In this document: in pieces, positions 1 through 8,208 of the stretch | Position numbering within the stretch: position 1 is the first letter of the stretch | Layout: each line of letters begins with the position of its first letter | Source of the DNA: Deltaproteobacteria bacterium | GTDB lineage: Bacteria; Desulfobacterota; Desulfobacteria; Desulfobacterales; Desulfatibacillaceae | Length of the DNA: 64,000 bases | Direction: 5' to 3' | Assembly (NCBI GenBank): GCA_016235345.1 | Contig: JACRLG010000028.1 | Location: forward strand, 272,809-336,808 | Notes under the pieces: generated by a model | The model's input: only the letters and a program-made list of their open reading frames with translations | Told to the model about the DNA's origin: nothing | Databases searched by the model: none | Translations under genes and position numbers: made by a program

Positions 1-462
1 GAAGAGGAAATACATCATCACGAGCGGGCTGTGCAGGGTGTCGATGCCGATGATCCTTGAGGCAAGGAACATTCCGAAGGTGGGGATGCTGGCCTCGGCC
101 AGGGCGTTGCCGTAAAGGCCGGGGGTGGGAAAGGGCCTCCCGTGCTCCTTAAACCAGGAAAAGACCCGGCTCACGCCCCATTCGTAGGCGGCCACCGTTG
201 CCAGGAACACGGCCACGAAGGGGTGCACGTCCTCGCCGAAGGGAAGCGGGACGGCCTTTGCGAGGTTCAAAAGCGGGACGTGGCGGGTGACCAGGACGTG
301 CAGGGCGCTCACCGCGAAAAGGGCCGAGAGCAAAAGCGCCCGCGTTCTTTCGGCGGCCAGGACCTCGGTTTCAAAGCCCCGCCGGAAAGCCTCGCTCCGC
401 AGGCCCCACGACCGCGCAAACTCCAGGCCCGCCCGAATGCTTTCCGGCAATGGTTTTTTCAC
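1..462 (-). CDS. Membrane protein, N-terminal part only (possible cyclase-type sensor)
   Basis: An open frame runs from a GTG at 462 (AAGGGG just upstream) off the left edge, so only the first 154 codons are present. It shows a basic amphipathic N-terminus followed by about four hydrophobic stretches (residues roughly 45-65, 80-105, 120-140 and 145-154). The Arg/Ile-rich loop followed by HSPLVMMYFLF resembles the membrane sensor region at the front of some bacterial adenylate/guanylate cyclases. That resemblance is from memory and weak, and no catalytic domain is visible. Alternative: any polytopic inner-membrane protein. A further in-frame GTG lies upstream but has no better ribosome site. 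Confidence 0.5.
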   Translation of the reverse strand, partial: MKKPLPESIRAGLEFARSWGLRSEAFRRGFETEVLAAERTRALLLSALFAVSALHVLVTRHVPLLNLAKAVPLPFGEDVHPFVAVFLATVAAYEWGVSRVFSWFKEHGRPFPTPGLYGNALAEASIPTFGMFLASRIIGIDTLHSPLVMMYFLF

Positions 463-513
463 CAGGCCCCTTTTCGGAAAAGCCGGAGTGAGATGTAATT
501 GCACAACCCCGCT

Positions 514-616
514 TAGGTTGGGTGGTTTAAGCCCAAGGGCAGGTTCGCCCAACAATTACCCAATGAAGCCAAGATGTTGGGTGAACCTGTGCTTCGCACA
601 GAACCACCCAACCTAC
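514..616. repeat. Family A palindromic repeat, full double element
   Basis: Two half-elements face each other. The left one starts TAGGTTGGGTGG and ends GGTTCGCCCAACA; the right one is its inverted counterpart ending ACCACCCAACCTA. The halves differ in their inner loop (AAGCCCAAGGGC versus TGTGCTTCGCACA), and each can form its own small hairpin. The right end supplies the stop codon of the gene that ends at 613. Other copies are at 11067, 16115, 30753, 36168 and 54272. Confidence 0.8.
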
Positions 617-1119
617 AAGCTCTGATTTTCGGGATAGTACGTAACATCTATATAGTTTAGCCTTATAATGACAAACTTGTAAAAATGTTCATATCGCCAA
701 CTGAATTGAGTTTCGATTTCACCATTATTATATTGATGACAAATTTCAACTTCATCTTTCCAGCTCTCAGGCGATGGTTTGCCAAGTATGGATTCAATAT
801 ATTCCGGCGTTGTTTTCCTGGTGATAGCGGTTACAGTGTTATTGACTACAATAATCCCATTAAATGGCTTTGCAAAATCTGTTTTATTAAAGAATACTGA
901 AAAACTGGTAAGTTTATTCTTTTCAACGCCTATTGAAATACCATATTTACGTAGGCATATCGATTTATCATGTTGTTCTATATTATACTTAAGACCTAAA
1001 AATGACAGATTATAAATATAAGTAAATAATTTTATGCCATTAACGCTGAAGTCGTCAAAATTTATTATAACATGGCATGTGTCATCGATTACGCTGATCG
1101 CTTCAGGTAGCTTCTTCAT
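613..1119 (-). CDS. Hypothetical protein, AT-rich, probably acquired
   Basis: A 168-residue protein with no family I recognise. It is soluble-looking, rich in Ile, Asn, Tyr and Phe, and has a mid-to-C-terminal stretch IESILGKPSPESW that resembles small uncharacterised or immunity-type proteins only superficially. Base composition is strikingly AT-rich compared with every neighbour, which points to horizontal transfer. The stop codon TAG is formed by the end of the family A repeat at 514-616, so the repeat may have truncated or re-ended the gene. A perfect TATAAT lies 35 bp upstream of the start. No partner gene is adjacent; both sides are native-looking high-GC DNA. Confidence 0.6.
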   Translation of the reverse strand: MKKLPEAISVIDDTCHVIINFDDFSVNGIKLFTYIYNLSFLGLKYNIEQHDKSICLRKYGISIGVEKNKLTSFSVFFNKTDFAKPFNGIIVVNNTVTAITRKTTPEYIESILGKPSPESWKDEVEICHQYNNGEIETQFSWRYEHFYKFVIIRLNYIDVTYYPENQSL

Positions 1120-1153
1120 ATAGCTATTCTTTGCATTGATATATAATTGAACA

Positions 1154-1159
1154 ATTATA
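1154..1159 (-). promoter_or_regulatory. Candidate -10 box for the AT-rich gene
   Basis: Read on the minus strand this is a perfect TATAAT, about 35 bp before the ATG at 1119. The -35 region is poor, so this is a candidate only. The predicted leader is about 28 nt. Confidence 0.35.
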
Positions 1160-1177
1160 CCGTTTTTGCGCAGGCGA

Positions 1178-3031
1178 CTAGCTCACCATCATTGAGTCCC
1201 GGCGCGCCTTGGCTGTGGCCAGGTCCTCGCCGCTTATGACGGAGGTGGTCTTTATGACGAAACCTATCTTGCGGCCCTTGTATTTTTCCGTGGCGGTCAT
1301 GGAAAGACGCCCCTCCTTGTTGAGGGAAAAGGTGATCCTAAGCACGGTTTTGGCCGGAAGATCGGGGGGCAGCACCACCCAGGCCCGGCCTATTTCCGCC
1401 GTCTGCTCCACCGCCACCCACTCGTCGTCCTCCTCGCTTTCAACGAGCCGCAACTGGATGCCCTTCTGGTTCGGGACCGAGGTGGAAAAAATCTTCTCGC
1501 CCATTGCCGGAAGAACCCTGTTCTTGGGGATGACGATAAAGACCGTCTCGTGGCCGTCCTTGGCCTTGGTGAGAAAGCCCATGGACTTGCACACCACGTC
1601 CTGGATTTCCATCATGGAGTTGCGAACGGCGGCCACGGCGTAGCCGGTGTCCTCGGCCACCTCCTTCACCGACTCCTCTATCACCTGCACGGGCACGTCT
1701 ATGTCGATGTCCGAAAGTTCCTCGTCCAGGGTCTTCTTGGCGCTCCTGATCTTCTCGCCCCTGTCCGTGGGGTCCCAGGAGGCGTCAAGGGTAAGCTCCA
1801 GGTGGCCGTCGAGGTCGTCAAGGGAGGGCATCTTGGACTCGGCCTTTCTGGCAACCTTTTCCAGGTTGTCGGCCAACTCCCCCAAGTCCATCTTTATATC
1901 CACCTTTTTGGAGATGCGCTCCACCATGCGGTCGCGGAGAAAGAGCTTCCAGCCGAAGATGGCCGCGCCCCGCGCTATGGCCTCCTCAGGGTGGTAGAGC
2001 TTGGGCTCTATGCCGAACTTGTCGGTTATGCCCTTGGCCACCTGCCCCAGGTATGAGCTTCCCCCCACCAGGATTATCTCGTCGAAGCGGGTGTAACCCT
2101 TTTTCCGGGCGTCTTTGAGCATTCCGCTTGTGATGTTCAAGGTCCTGTGGATGAGGTCCTTGGTTATGGCGTTGAAGATGTCGCGGGAAAGCTCGATCCC
2201 GAAATCCTTTTCAAGGTAGGAGAAGCCGATTTTGGCCTTCTGGCTGTTGACGAAGGATTTCTTGGCCTTTTCCACCTGGTCGTGTATGTCCCAGTGGGTG
2301 GCATAATCGTCCAGAATGTTGTATTCCACGGGATCGAGGCCGGTGTCCTTGTAGAATTCCTCGGCCACGAACTCCATCATGCGGTCGTTCCAGTCCTTGC
2401 CTCCGAGCCTTGGGTCTCCGCCCGTGCCGATGACCTTGATGGACTTGGGCCTTATGTCGATCATGGTTATGTCGAAGGTGCCGCCACCCAGGTCGTAGAC
2501 CACGATCTTCTTGGGCTCCTGCATCTCGGCGGCTCCGTAGGCTATGGCCGCCGCAGTGGGCTCGCTGATTATCTGGCGCACGGTGAGCCCCGCGATTTCC
2601 CCGGCAAGGCGCACGCTCTCGCGCTCGTTTATGCCGAAATAGGCCGGGCAGGTGATCACCACGTTTTTGATCCTGCATCCCACCTGCTCTTGGGCGTCCT
2701 GTACCAGCTTCCTTAGAATGAAGCTTGATATCTCCTCCACGGAAAAGGCGCGACCGCAGTTCTCGAAGCGGAACCCCGGGTCGTTGATGGAGCGCTTGAC
2801 GTAGCTCACCACGTTTTCCGGGTATTCCTTGGCGGCCTCCACGGCGGCCAGGCCCACCCGGACGTTTATGCCGTCTATCCAAACCACCGAGGGGGTGGTA
2901 TGATGGCCCTCACGGTTGCGGACGATTTTCGGGATGCCGAAGTCGTTGACGTAGGCGATGGAGGAAAAGGTGGTGCCGAGGTCGATTCCGAAAACCCTGT
3001 CGTGGGCGTACTTCCCCATGCTGGATGACAT
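1178..3031 (-). CDS. Hsp70/DnaK-family protein (non-canonical paralogue)
   Basis: This 617-residue Hsp70-type ATPase has the phosphate-1 motif GIDLGTTFSS near residue 15, a conserved SEPTAAAIAYG block near 155-165, the second phosphate motif VYDLGGGTFD near 178-187, and the adenosine-loop motif ILVGGSSYLG near 320. The substrate-binding half is shorter and divergent, and the C-terminus lacks the EEVD-like or GGA-rich tail of housekeeping DnaK. No grpE or dnaJ is next to it. That suggests an accessory Hsp70 with a dedicated client rather than the main chaperone. The ATG at 3031 is preceded by AAGGA at good spacing. It is divergent from the penicillin-binding protein gene across a 110-bp gap. 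Confidence 0.85.
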   Translation of the reverse strand: MSSSMGKYAHDRVFGIDLGTTFSSIAYVNDFGIPKIVRNREGHHTTPSVVWIDGINVRVGLAAVEAAKEYPENVVSYVKRSINDPGFRFENCGRAFSVEEISSFILRKLVQDAQEQVGCRIKNVVITCPAYFGINERESVRLAGEIAGLTVRQIISEPTAAAIAYGAAEMQEPKKIVVYDLGGGTFDITMIDIRPKSIKVIGTGGDPRLGGKDWNDRMMEFVAEEFYKDTGLDPVEYNILDDYATHWDIHDQVEKAKKSFVNSQKAKIGFSYLEKDFGIELSRDIFNAITKDLIHRTLNITSGMLKDARKKGYTRFDEIILVGGSSYLGQVAKGITDKFGIEPKLYHPEEAIARGAAIFGWKLFLRDRMVERISKKVDIKMDLGELADNLEKVARKAESKMPSLDDLDGHLELTLDASWDPTDRGEKIRSAKKTLDEELSDIDIDVPVQVIEESVKEVAEDTGYAVAAVRNSMMEIQDVVCKSMGFLTKAKDGHETVFIVIPKNRVLPAMGEKIFSTSVPNQKGIQLRLVESEEDDEWVAVEQTAEIGRAWVVLPPDLPAKTVLRITFSLNKEGRLSMTATEKYKGRKIGFVIKTTSVISGEDLATAKARRDSMMVS

Positions 3032-3164
3032 TATGCTCTATCCTTGCTGATCCGGTATCTTCCGGGCAAAATTCCTGGGGCGGGCGGGCCGCCCGGAAAT
3101 TCTCCCGCCGCCAGTGAATGTTGGATAATATAAAAACCCGGTGAAGGATTCAAGGCAAATACCG

Positions 3165-5378
3165 ATGAAGGTAGCTTCAAAAATTTTCCGGCTGCGGTTT
3201 TTCCGGTTTCGAGCCGCATTGATTTTCGCGGCTGGGGCGGTCCTGGCCCTGTCCGCCCTTCTCTGGTTGGCCACCGCGCGCGATTTGAAAGACCCGCCCC
3301 GACCCCTTTCGTCCGTTTTCGGCGGGGTGGAAAAGCTAAGGGTGCTGGACAGGTTCGGAATCCCCCTTTCAACCACTTACAGGAACTCCTATAACATCCA
3401 CGATTACGCGTATCTGCATGAAATTCCGCAGCTTTTGCAGCAGGCCTTCATAATGGCCGAGGACCGCCGCTTTTATTCGCACAAGGGAGCGGACTGGGCG
3501 GCCCGGTTCAATGCCGCGTTTCAGAATCTGCTGGCGTTAAAGGTCGTGCGGGGGGCCTCCACCATCACCGAGCAGACCGCCCGGCTCGTGAACCCCAGGC
3601 CAAGGGGCCTGTGGAGCCGCTGGCTATACGCCTTCGAGGCGGGGCGCATGGAAAAATCCTCCTCCAAGGCTGAAATCCTGGAGTTTTATTTGAACGAGGT
3701 GCCCTTTGCCGGGAACCGCCGGGGAGTGGCCCAGGCGGCCCGTTTCTACTTCAACCGCGACCTTGCGACCCTTTCGGTGAAGGAAAGCCTGGCCCTGGCC
3801 GTCATGGCCCGGTCGCCGTCAAGGCTCTCGCCCCACAGGAACCCGGCTGCCGCTGACGCCGCCATAGCGCGCCTCGCTTCCGCCATGAAAAGGGCCGGGC
3901 TTCTTACGGAAGATGAGGCTGGGCAGGCGGAATCGGAAGTTCTCTCCCCGGCCTTTCCGGGGCTTTCTGTCTCGGCCTTTCATTTCGCCGAACGGGTGCT
4001 TGGGGAAAATCCTCCCACGCGCGGCAAGGCGACGGAAATCCGGACCACCCTGGATTCCGGGCTCCAGGACTTCTGCCAGAAGCTCCTGGACCAAAGCGTG
4101 GCAAGGCTTGCTTCGCGGGACGTGGGAAACGCGGCGCTTCTGGTGGCGGACCATGAAACCAGCGAGGTCCTGGCCTACGTGGTCTCCGGCAACGGCGAGG
4201 ATGAAAACGCGCCCTCCGCCAGGATGGACGCGGTGACGGCTCTCCGGCAGCCGGGCTCGGCTTTAAAGCCCTTTGCCTACGCCCTGGCCCTGGAAAGGGG
4301 CTGGACCCCGGAAACCATCATAGTGGACGAGCCCATGAGCGAGAAGGTGGGACGGGGAATCCACCGGTTCAAAAACTACAGCCGCACCCATTACGGGCCG
4401 CTGACGCTAAGGGAGGCTCTTGGAAACTCCTTGAACATCCCGGCCATCAAGACCGTTCAGTTCACGGGGGTGGGGGATTTTCTGGCCGCGCTGAAAAGCA
4501 TAGGCTTTTCGGATCTGTCCGGGGACGCCCTCTACTACGGCGCGGGCCTGGTATTAGGCGACGGCGAAGTCTCCCTGTGGCAGATGGTTTCGGCCTACGC
4601 GGCCCTTGGGCGCATGGGCGAGTTCCGGCCCCTTGTAACGGTTTCTGGAAGGGCGCGCGGGGCGGCTCGCAGGGTCTTTTCCCAAAAGGCTGCGGAAGAT
4701 ATCGCGCTCATCCTCTCGGACCCCAACGCGCGGACCCGCGAGTTCGGAAGCGGCGGGGTGCTGGAATTTCCGGTGGAGACGGCGGTCAAGACCGGGACGT
4801 CCTCCGACTATCACGATTCCTGGGCAATGGGCTACAACTTCCGCTACACGGCGGGCGTGTGGATGGGAAACCTTTCAAGGAAGCCCATGCAGAGGGTGAC
4901 CGGAAGCGTGGGGCCTGGGCTTGTGCTGCGGGCGGTTTTCGCGCGCCTTGCCGAAGGCGGCGACACCCGGCCCCTGGCGGCATCCGCGAAAGGCCGGGAT
5001 TCTTCCGGGGCAGGGGACGGCGGGGAGAACGCCGTAAAGGCCGCCCCCGCAGCAGTTCCCGGCAGGGCGAGGCCCTCCTCCGCCTTTTCGGGAAAGCCTT
5101 TCGATCCTGAAGGCATAAGCCTCGACCGGCCCTTTGACGGCCTGAAAATAGCCGAGGATCCGCGAATCCCCGATCAACTGGAATTCTACGATTTCAGGCT
5201 TTCAGGGGTGAAGCCCGCCGAGCCTGTTGCGTGGAACATCGACGGCGCGGTTTTCCGCTCCAAGGGAAGCCGCTTTTCCTGGCAGGTTAAAAAGGGCAGG
5301 CACGCGGTTTCCGCCTCTGTCCGAAGGCCCACCGGCAAAACCGAAAAGACCCTCACGGTGGATTTCGAGGTGAGGTGA
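3165..5378 (+). CDS. pbpC: Class A penicillin-binding protein, PbpC type (transglycosylase/transpeptidase)
   Basis: Bifunctional murein synthase anchored by one N-terminal membrane helix. The glycosyltransferase domain shows EDRRFYSHKG with its catalytic Glu and GASTITEQ. The transpeptidase domain shows the SxxK motif (SALK in RQPGSALKPF), SLN and KTGTSSD. The last 90 residues resemble the BiPBP C-terminal domain typical of PBP1C. An in-frame GTG at 3141 is possible, but the ATG at 3165 has AAGG upstream and starts directly before the basic, membrane-spanning N-terminus. PbpC often sits with an alpha2-macroglobulin gene; here the following gene is a secreted zinc protease-like protein instead. 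Confidence 0.9.
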   Translation: MKVASKIFRLRFFRFRAALIFAAGAVLALSALLWLATARDLKDPPRPLSSVFGGVEKLRVLDRFGIPLSTTYRNSYNIHDYAYLHEIPQLLQQAFIMAEDRRFYSHKGADWAARFNAAFQNLLALKVVRGASTITEQTARLVNPRPRGLWSRWLYAFEAGRMEKSSSKAEILEFYLNEVPFAGNRRGVAQAARFYFNRDLATLSVKESLALAVMARSPSRLSPHRNPAAADAAIARLASAMKRAGLLTEDEAGQAESEVLSPAFPGLSVSAFHFAERVLGENPPTRGKATEIRTTLDSGLQDFCQKLLDQSVARLASRDVGNAALLVADHETSEVLAYVVSGNGEDENAPSARMDAVTALRQPGSALKPFAYALALERGWTPETIIVDEPMSEKVGRGIHRFKNYSRTHYGPLTLREALGNSLNIPAIKTVQFTGVGDFLAALKSIGFSDLSGDALYYGAGLVLGDGEVSLWQMVSAYAALGRMGEFRPLVTVSGRARGAARRVFSQKAAEDIALILSDPNARTREFGSGGVLEFPVETAVKTGTSSDYHDSWAMGYNFRYTAGVWMGNLSRKPMQRVTGSVGPGLVLRAVFARLAEGGDTRPLAASAKGRDSSGAGDGGENAVKAAPAAVPGRARPSSAFSGKPFDPEGISLDRPFDGLKIAEDPRIPDQLEFYDFRLSGVKPAEPVAWNIDGAVFRSKGSRFSWQVKKGRHAVSASVRRPTGKTEKTLTVDFEVR

Positions 5379-5415
5379 GAGCACAAGCCATTTGCAGTAC
5401 TCAAAGGGGGGGACC

Positions 5416-6408
5416 ATGAGATTGAATAAGCTGCTTATCCTGGCCGTTGCCTCGATGGTCGCCTGCGCGCCCCTGGCTTTTAACGCCAAAAGGGCCGAGC
5501 GGGCAAAAACCCCCGCGCTCGATTTTTCCCTGTACCAATTCGATGCCGGAACCCCCCTGGCTGGCCGGGTCTGCGATCCGCCGGATTTCGTGCTGGATTA
5601 CCTGAGGAAAATGGACGAGCGGCCCGATTACGCGGCCCATGTTTTTTCGGAAAAAGAGCGAGCCCTGGTCAAAACGAACCTGGACCTTCTTCCGTCCGGT
5701 TATAAAACCATATTGAGAGAGCGGCTTTTGGGACTGTATTTCGTGGACGGCTTTCTGGGCAGCGGCTACACGGAATTCGTTTTGGACGGACGGGGCCGGG
5801 TCTTTTCCTTTATGGTCCTAAACTCCAAGGTCTTGAAGGAAAATCTTTCCGACTGGCTGACCCTAAAGGAAACGAGCGCCTTTGTACCTGACACGGGCAA
5901 GGTGAAAATAACGGTTGACTGCGGCCCTTCCGCTTCGGCCCTTACATGGATTCTGCTGCATGAGGCCACCCACGCGGCGGATTACGCCGAAAACTTCACG
6001 CCCTACGTTGAACCCGCCCTGTGGGAACTGGAAGGCAAGCCCGAACGCGCCTCCGGTTTCGCCGATGGAGCCTGGGCTGATTACGCGGCTCCAAAAGATG
6101 GCGCGGCCTGGCCTTACACAGGCAAGGTGAGATTTTACGGCATGGGCAAAGGCCCGGGACTTCCTCTTTCCAAGGCGGAGGAAGTTTACGCGGCCCTGGC
6201 CCGGACCCCCTTCGCATCCCTCTACGCCACCCAGAACTGGGCCGAGGATTTGGCCGAATACATGGCCTTTTATCATCTCACCCAAACCCTGGGCCTGCCG
6301 TACACGATCCGGGTTGTCCAAAACAATTCAACGGTGTTCGAGTTCCGGCCCTTCGCCGATAAGGATGGCCCCTGCCTGAAACGGGACGCACCCAAAAAGC
6401 TTCTTTAG
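5416..6408 (+). CDS. Exported zinc metallopeptidase-like protein (HEATH motif)
   Basis: A 330-residue protein with an N-terminal hydrophobic export signal. The sequence MVAC near residue 17 is an imperfect lipobox, so it may be a lipoprotein. The motif LLHEATHAADY at about residues 181-190 fits HExxH zinc metallopeptidases, with a later Glu-rich stretch (NWAEDLAEYMAF) as a possible third ligand. The ATG at 5416 is chosen over an upstream TTG because it follows GGGGGGACC and opens the signal sequence directly. It lies 37 bp after pbpC on the same strand, which suggests a joint role in the cell envelope. Substrate unknown. Confidence 0.7.
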   Translation: MRLNKLLILAVASMVACAPLAFNAKRAERAKTPALDFSLYQFDAGTPLAGRVCDPPDFVLDYLRKMDERPDYAAHVFSEKERALVKTNLDLLPSGYKTILRERLLGLYFVDGFLGSGYTEFVLDGRGRVFSFMVLNSKVLKENLSDWLTLKETSAFVPDTGKVKITVDCGPSASALTWILLHEATHAADYAENFTPYVEPALWELEGKPERASGFADGAWADYAAPKDGAAWPYTGKVRFYGMGKGPGLPLSKAEEVYAALARTPFASLYATQNWAEDLAEYMAFYHLTQTLGLPYTIRVVQNNSTVFEFRPFADKDGPCLKRDAPKKLL

Positions 6409-6441
6409 AAAATGATCGTTCTGCTAAGGTCCGTCGGCCTG

Positions 6442-8208
6442 TTATGCCGGAATCCGTATCGTGAACCTGCTCCCAAGGCCCAGGGAGCTTTCGGCCCTGA
6501 CGCTTCCACCGTGGACCAGGGCTATGTGCTTCACTATGGCAAGCCCCAAGCCGGTGCCCCCGGCGGAGCGGTCCCGGCCTTTGTCCACCCGGTAGAAGCG
6601 CTCGAAAATCCGGTCAAGATGCTCTTTGGCCATGCCCGGCCCAAGGTCTTTGACCCTGATTTCCACAAAACCCTCCGAAAGACCGGCTTCAAGGCTTATT
6701 TCCGTACCGGGGGCGGCGTATTTCACGGCGTTATCAAGAAGGTTAGCCACTGCCTGCTCCATTAAGACCTCGTCCATCGGGGCCGTTAAGTCATCCGGGC
6801 AGTCAATGTTAACGGTCATCCGCCCCGCCCTGGCCTTTTCGGCGCAGGAGTCCGCCGCTGTCAGCAGAACGCGTTGCACCGGGACGGGCTTTTTCTCCGG
6901 GCCATCGGCGGCGGTTTTTGCGTGGTCCAGGCGGGATATTGTGAGAAGGTCGGCCACAAGGGCCGTGAGGCGCTCGGCGTGCTTTTCGGCCATTTCAAGG
7001 AAGCGCCGGGCCGTGGCCGGGTCGGAGAGGCCCCCGCCGTGGAGAAGGGTCTCCACCGCCCCTTTTATGGCGGCAAGGGGGGTGCGTATCTCGTGGGAGG
7101 CGTTGGCGGCGAAGTCCTGGCGCACCCGCTCCAGGGCCTTCAGTTGGGTCACGTCCAGCATCACCACCAGTATTCCTTGGGCCGCGCCGTCGGGGTCCGA
7201 AAGCGCCGCACTGCGCAGAAGCAGGGTTTGACCGGTGGCGGCGAGCTGGATGGTTTCCTCCAAAGGGGCTTCACTCTTTAAGGCTCTTGCCAGGAATTCC
7301 TCGAAATTCCGGTTCCTTAAAACCGATGAGACGGCAAGGCCGGGGTAATCCCCGGAAGGCCGCCCCAGAATCCGCGCAGCGGCCCGGTTGACCCTCATTA
7401 TCGCCCCGTTCCGGTCAACGGCTATAACCCCTTCGGCCATGCTTGTTAGGACCGCGTCCAGCTCGTTTCTCTGCCGGGTGACCTCCCTTATTCGGCTTGT
7501 GACCTCATCCGCCGTGCGGTTCAAGGTTTCGGCAAGGAGGGCCAGTTCCTTCGAGGACGGAGGATCGAGCCGGAAATTGGTATCGCCCGCGCCCATGCGC
7601 TCCGCTCCGTCGCGGATTTTTCGCAGGGGCCGCGTTACCATGACCGCCGCAAGAAGGCTTACCAGGGCGGCGAAAAGGGCGATGAGAAGCCCGGCTGAGG
7701 CCATTCTTCCGGCCAGCACCGAGGCTGGCCTGTCCACCGTGGCGACGGAGACGGCAAGGCGCACCACCCCCTTCACCCTTCCGTCCTTCATCACCGGGTG
7801 GGCCGCGTAGATGAGATCGGACTTTATGGTGGCGCTGTAGCGGCGGGCCGTGGCGTCCCTTCCGCTTATGGCCGCAGCCACTTCGGGGCGGTTTGCGTGG
7901 TTTTCCATGAGCCCGGAGGGGGTGCTGGAATCGCCCGTCACCCGCCCGTCGGGAAGGATGAGGGTCACCCGGCAGAGGGTGAGAGCGGAAATCTCCCGGC
8001 AGGCGGCGTCCGCGTTTCCGCCGGTATCCAACAGCGGTGCGAGACGCGCGGTGGCGGCCCCGGTGCGGGCGGCAAGATCGGTTTCCATGCGGGCCTCGTA
8101 GGAGCCCTTCACGAGGTGGGCCGCGTAACCCGCCACCGCCGCCGCAGTGAGAAGCACCACGAACAGGTAGGTGGGATAAAGATGCCAGATGAGCGGTTTT
8201 CTTTTCAT
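6442..8208 (-). CDS. PhoR-like sensor histidine kinase
   Basis: A 588-residue membrane kinase. It has one TM helix near residues 10-30, a periplasmic sensor loop to about 170, a second TM near 172-192, HAMP (about 190-245), PAS (about 250-355), HisKA with phospho-acceptor His372 in FAANASHEIRTPLA, then HATPase_c with the N box (LLDNAVKYA), GPGMA and GGTGLGLAIVKHI. The architecture is that of PhoR/PnpS kinases. No response-regulator gene is adjacent. Instead its ATG overlaps the stop codon of the octaheme cytochrome gene (ATGA, 8205-8208), so the two should be translationally coupled. The signal sensed is unknown; the coupling hints at redox or electron-acceptor state. Confidence 0.9.
   Translation of the reverse strand: MKRKPLIWHLYPTYLFVVLLTAAAVAGYAAHLVKGSYEARMETDLAARTGAATARLAPLLDTGGNADAACREISALTLCRVTLILPDGRVTGDSSTPSGLMENHANRPEVAAAISGRDATARRYSATIKSDLIYAAHPVMKDGRVKGVVRLAVSVATVDRPASVLAGRMASAGLLIALFAALVSLLAAVMVTRPLRKIRDGAERMGAGDTNFRLDPPSSKELALLAETLNRTADEVTSRIREVTRQRNELDAVLTSMAEGVIAVDRNGAIMRVNRAAARILGRPSGDYPGLAVSSVLRNRNFEEFLARALKSEAPLEETIQLAATGQTLLLRSAALSDPDGAAQGILVVMLDVTQLKALERVRQDFAANASHEIRTPLAAIKGAVETLLHGGGLSDPATARRFLEMAEKHAERLTALVADLLTISRLDHAKTAADGPEKKPVPVQRVLLTAADSCAEKARAGRMTVNIDCPDDLTAPMDEVLMEQAVANLLDNAVKYAAPGTEISLEAGLSEGFVEIRVKDLGPGMAKEHLDRIFERFYRVDKGRDRSAGGTGLGLAIVKHIALVHGGSVRAESSLGLGSRFTIRIPA

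Noticed and set aside
142-498. 118-residue plus-strand frame at the left edge
   Set aside because: The minus strand encodes a coherent hydrophobic membrane protein in the same interval.
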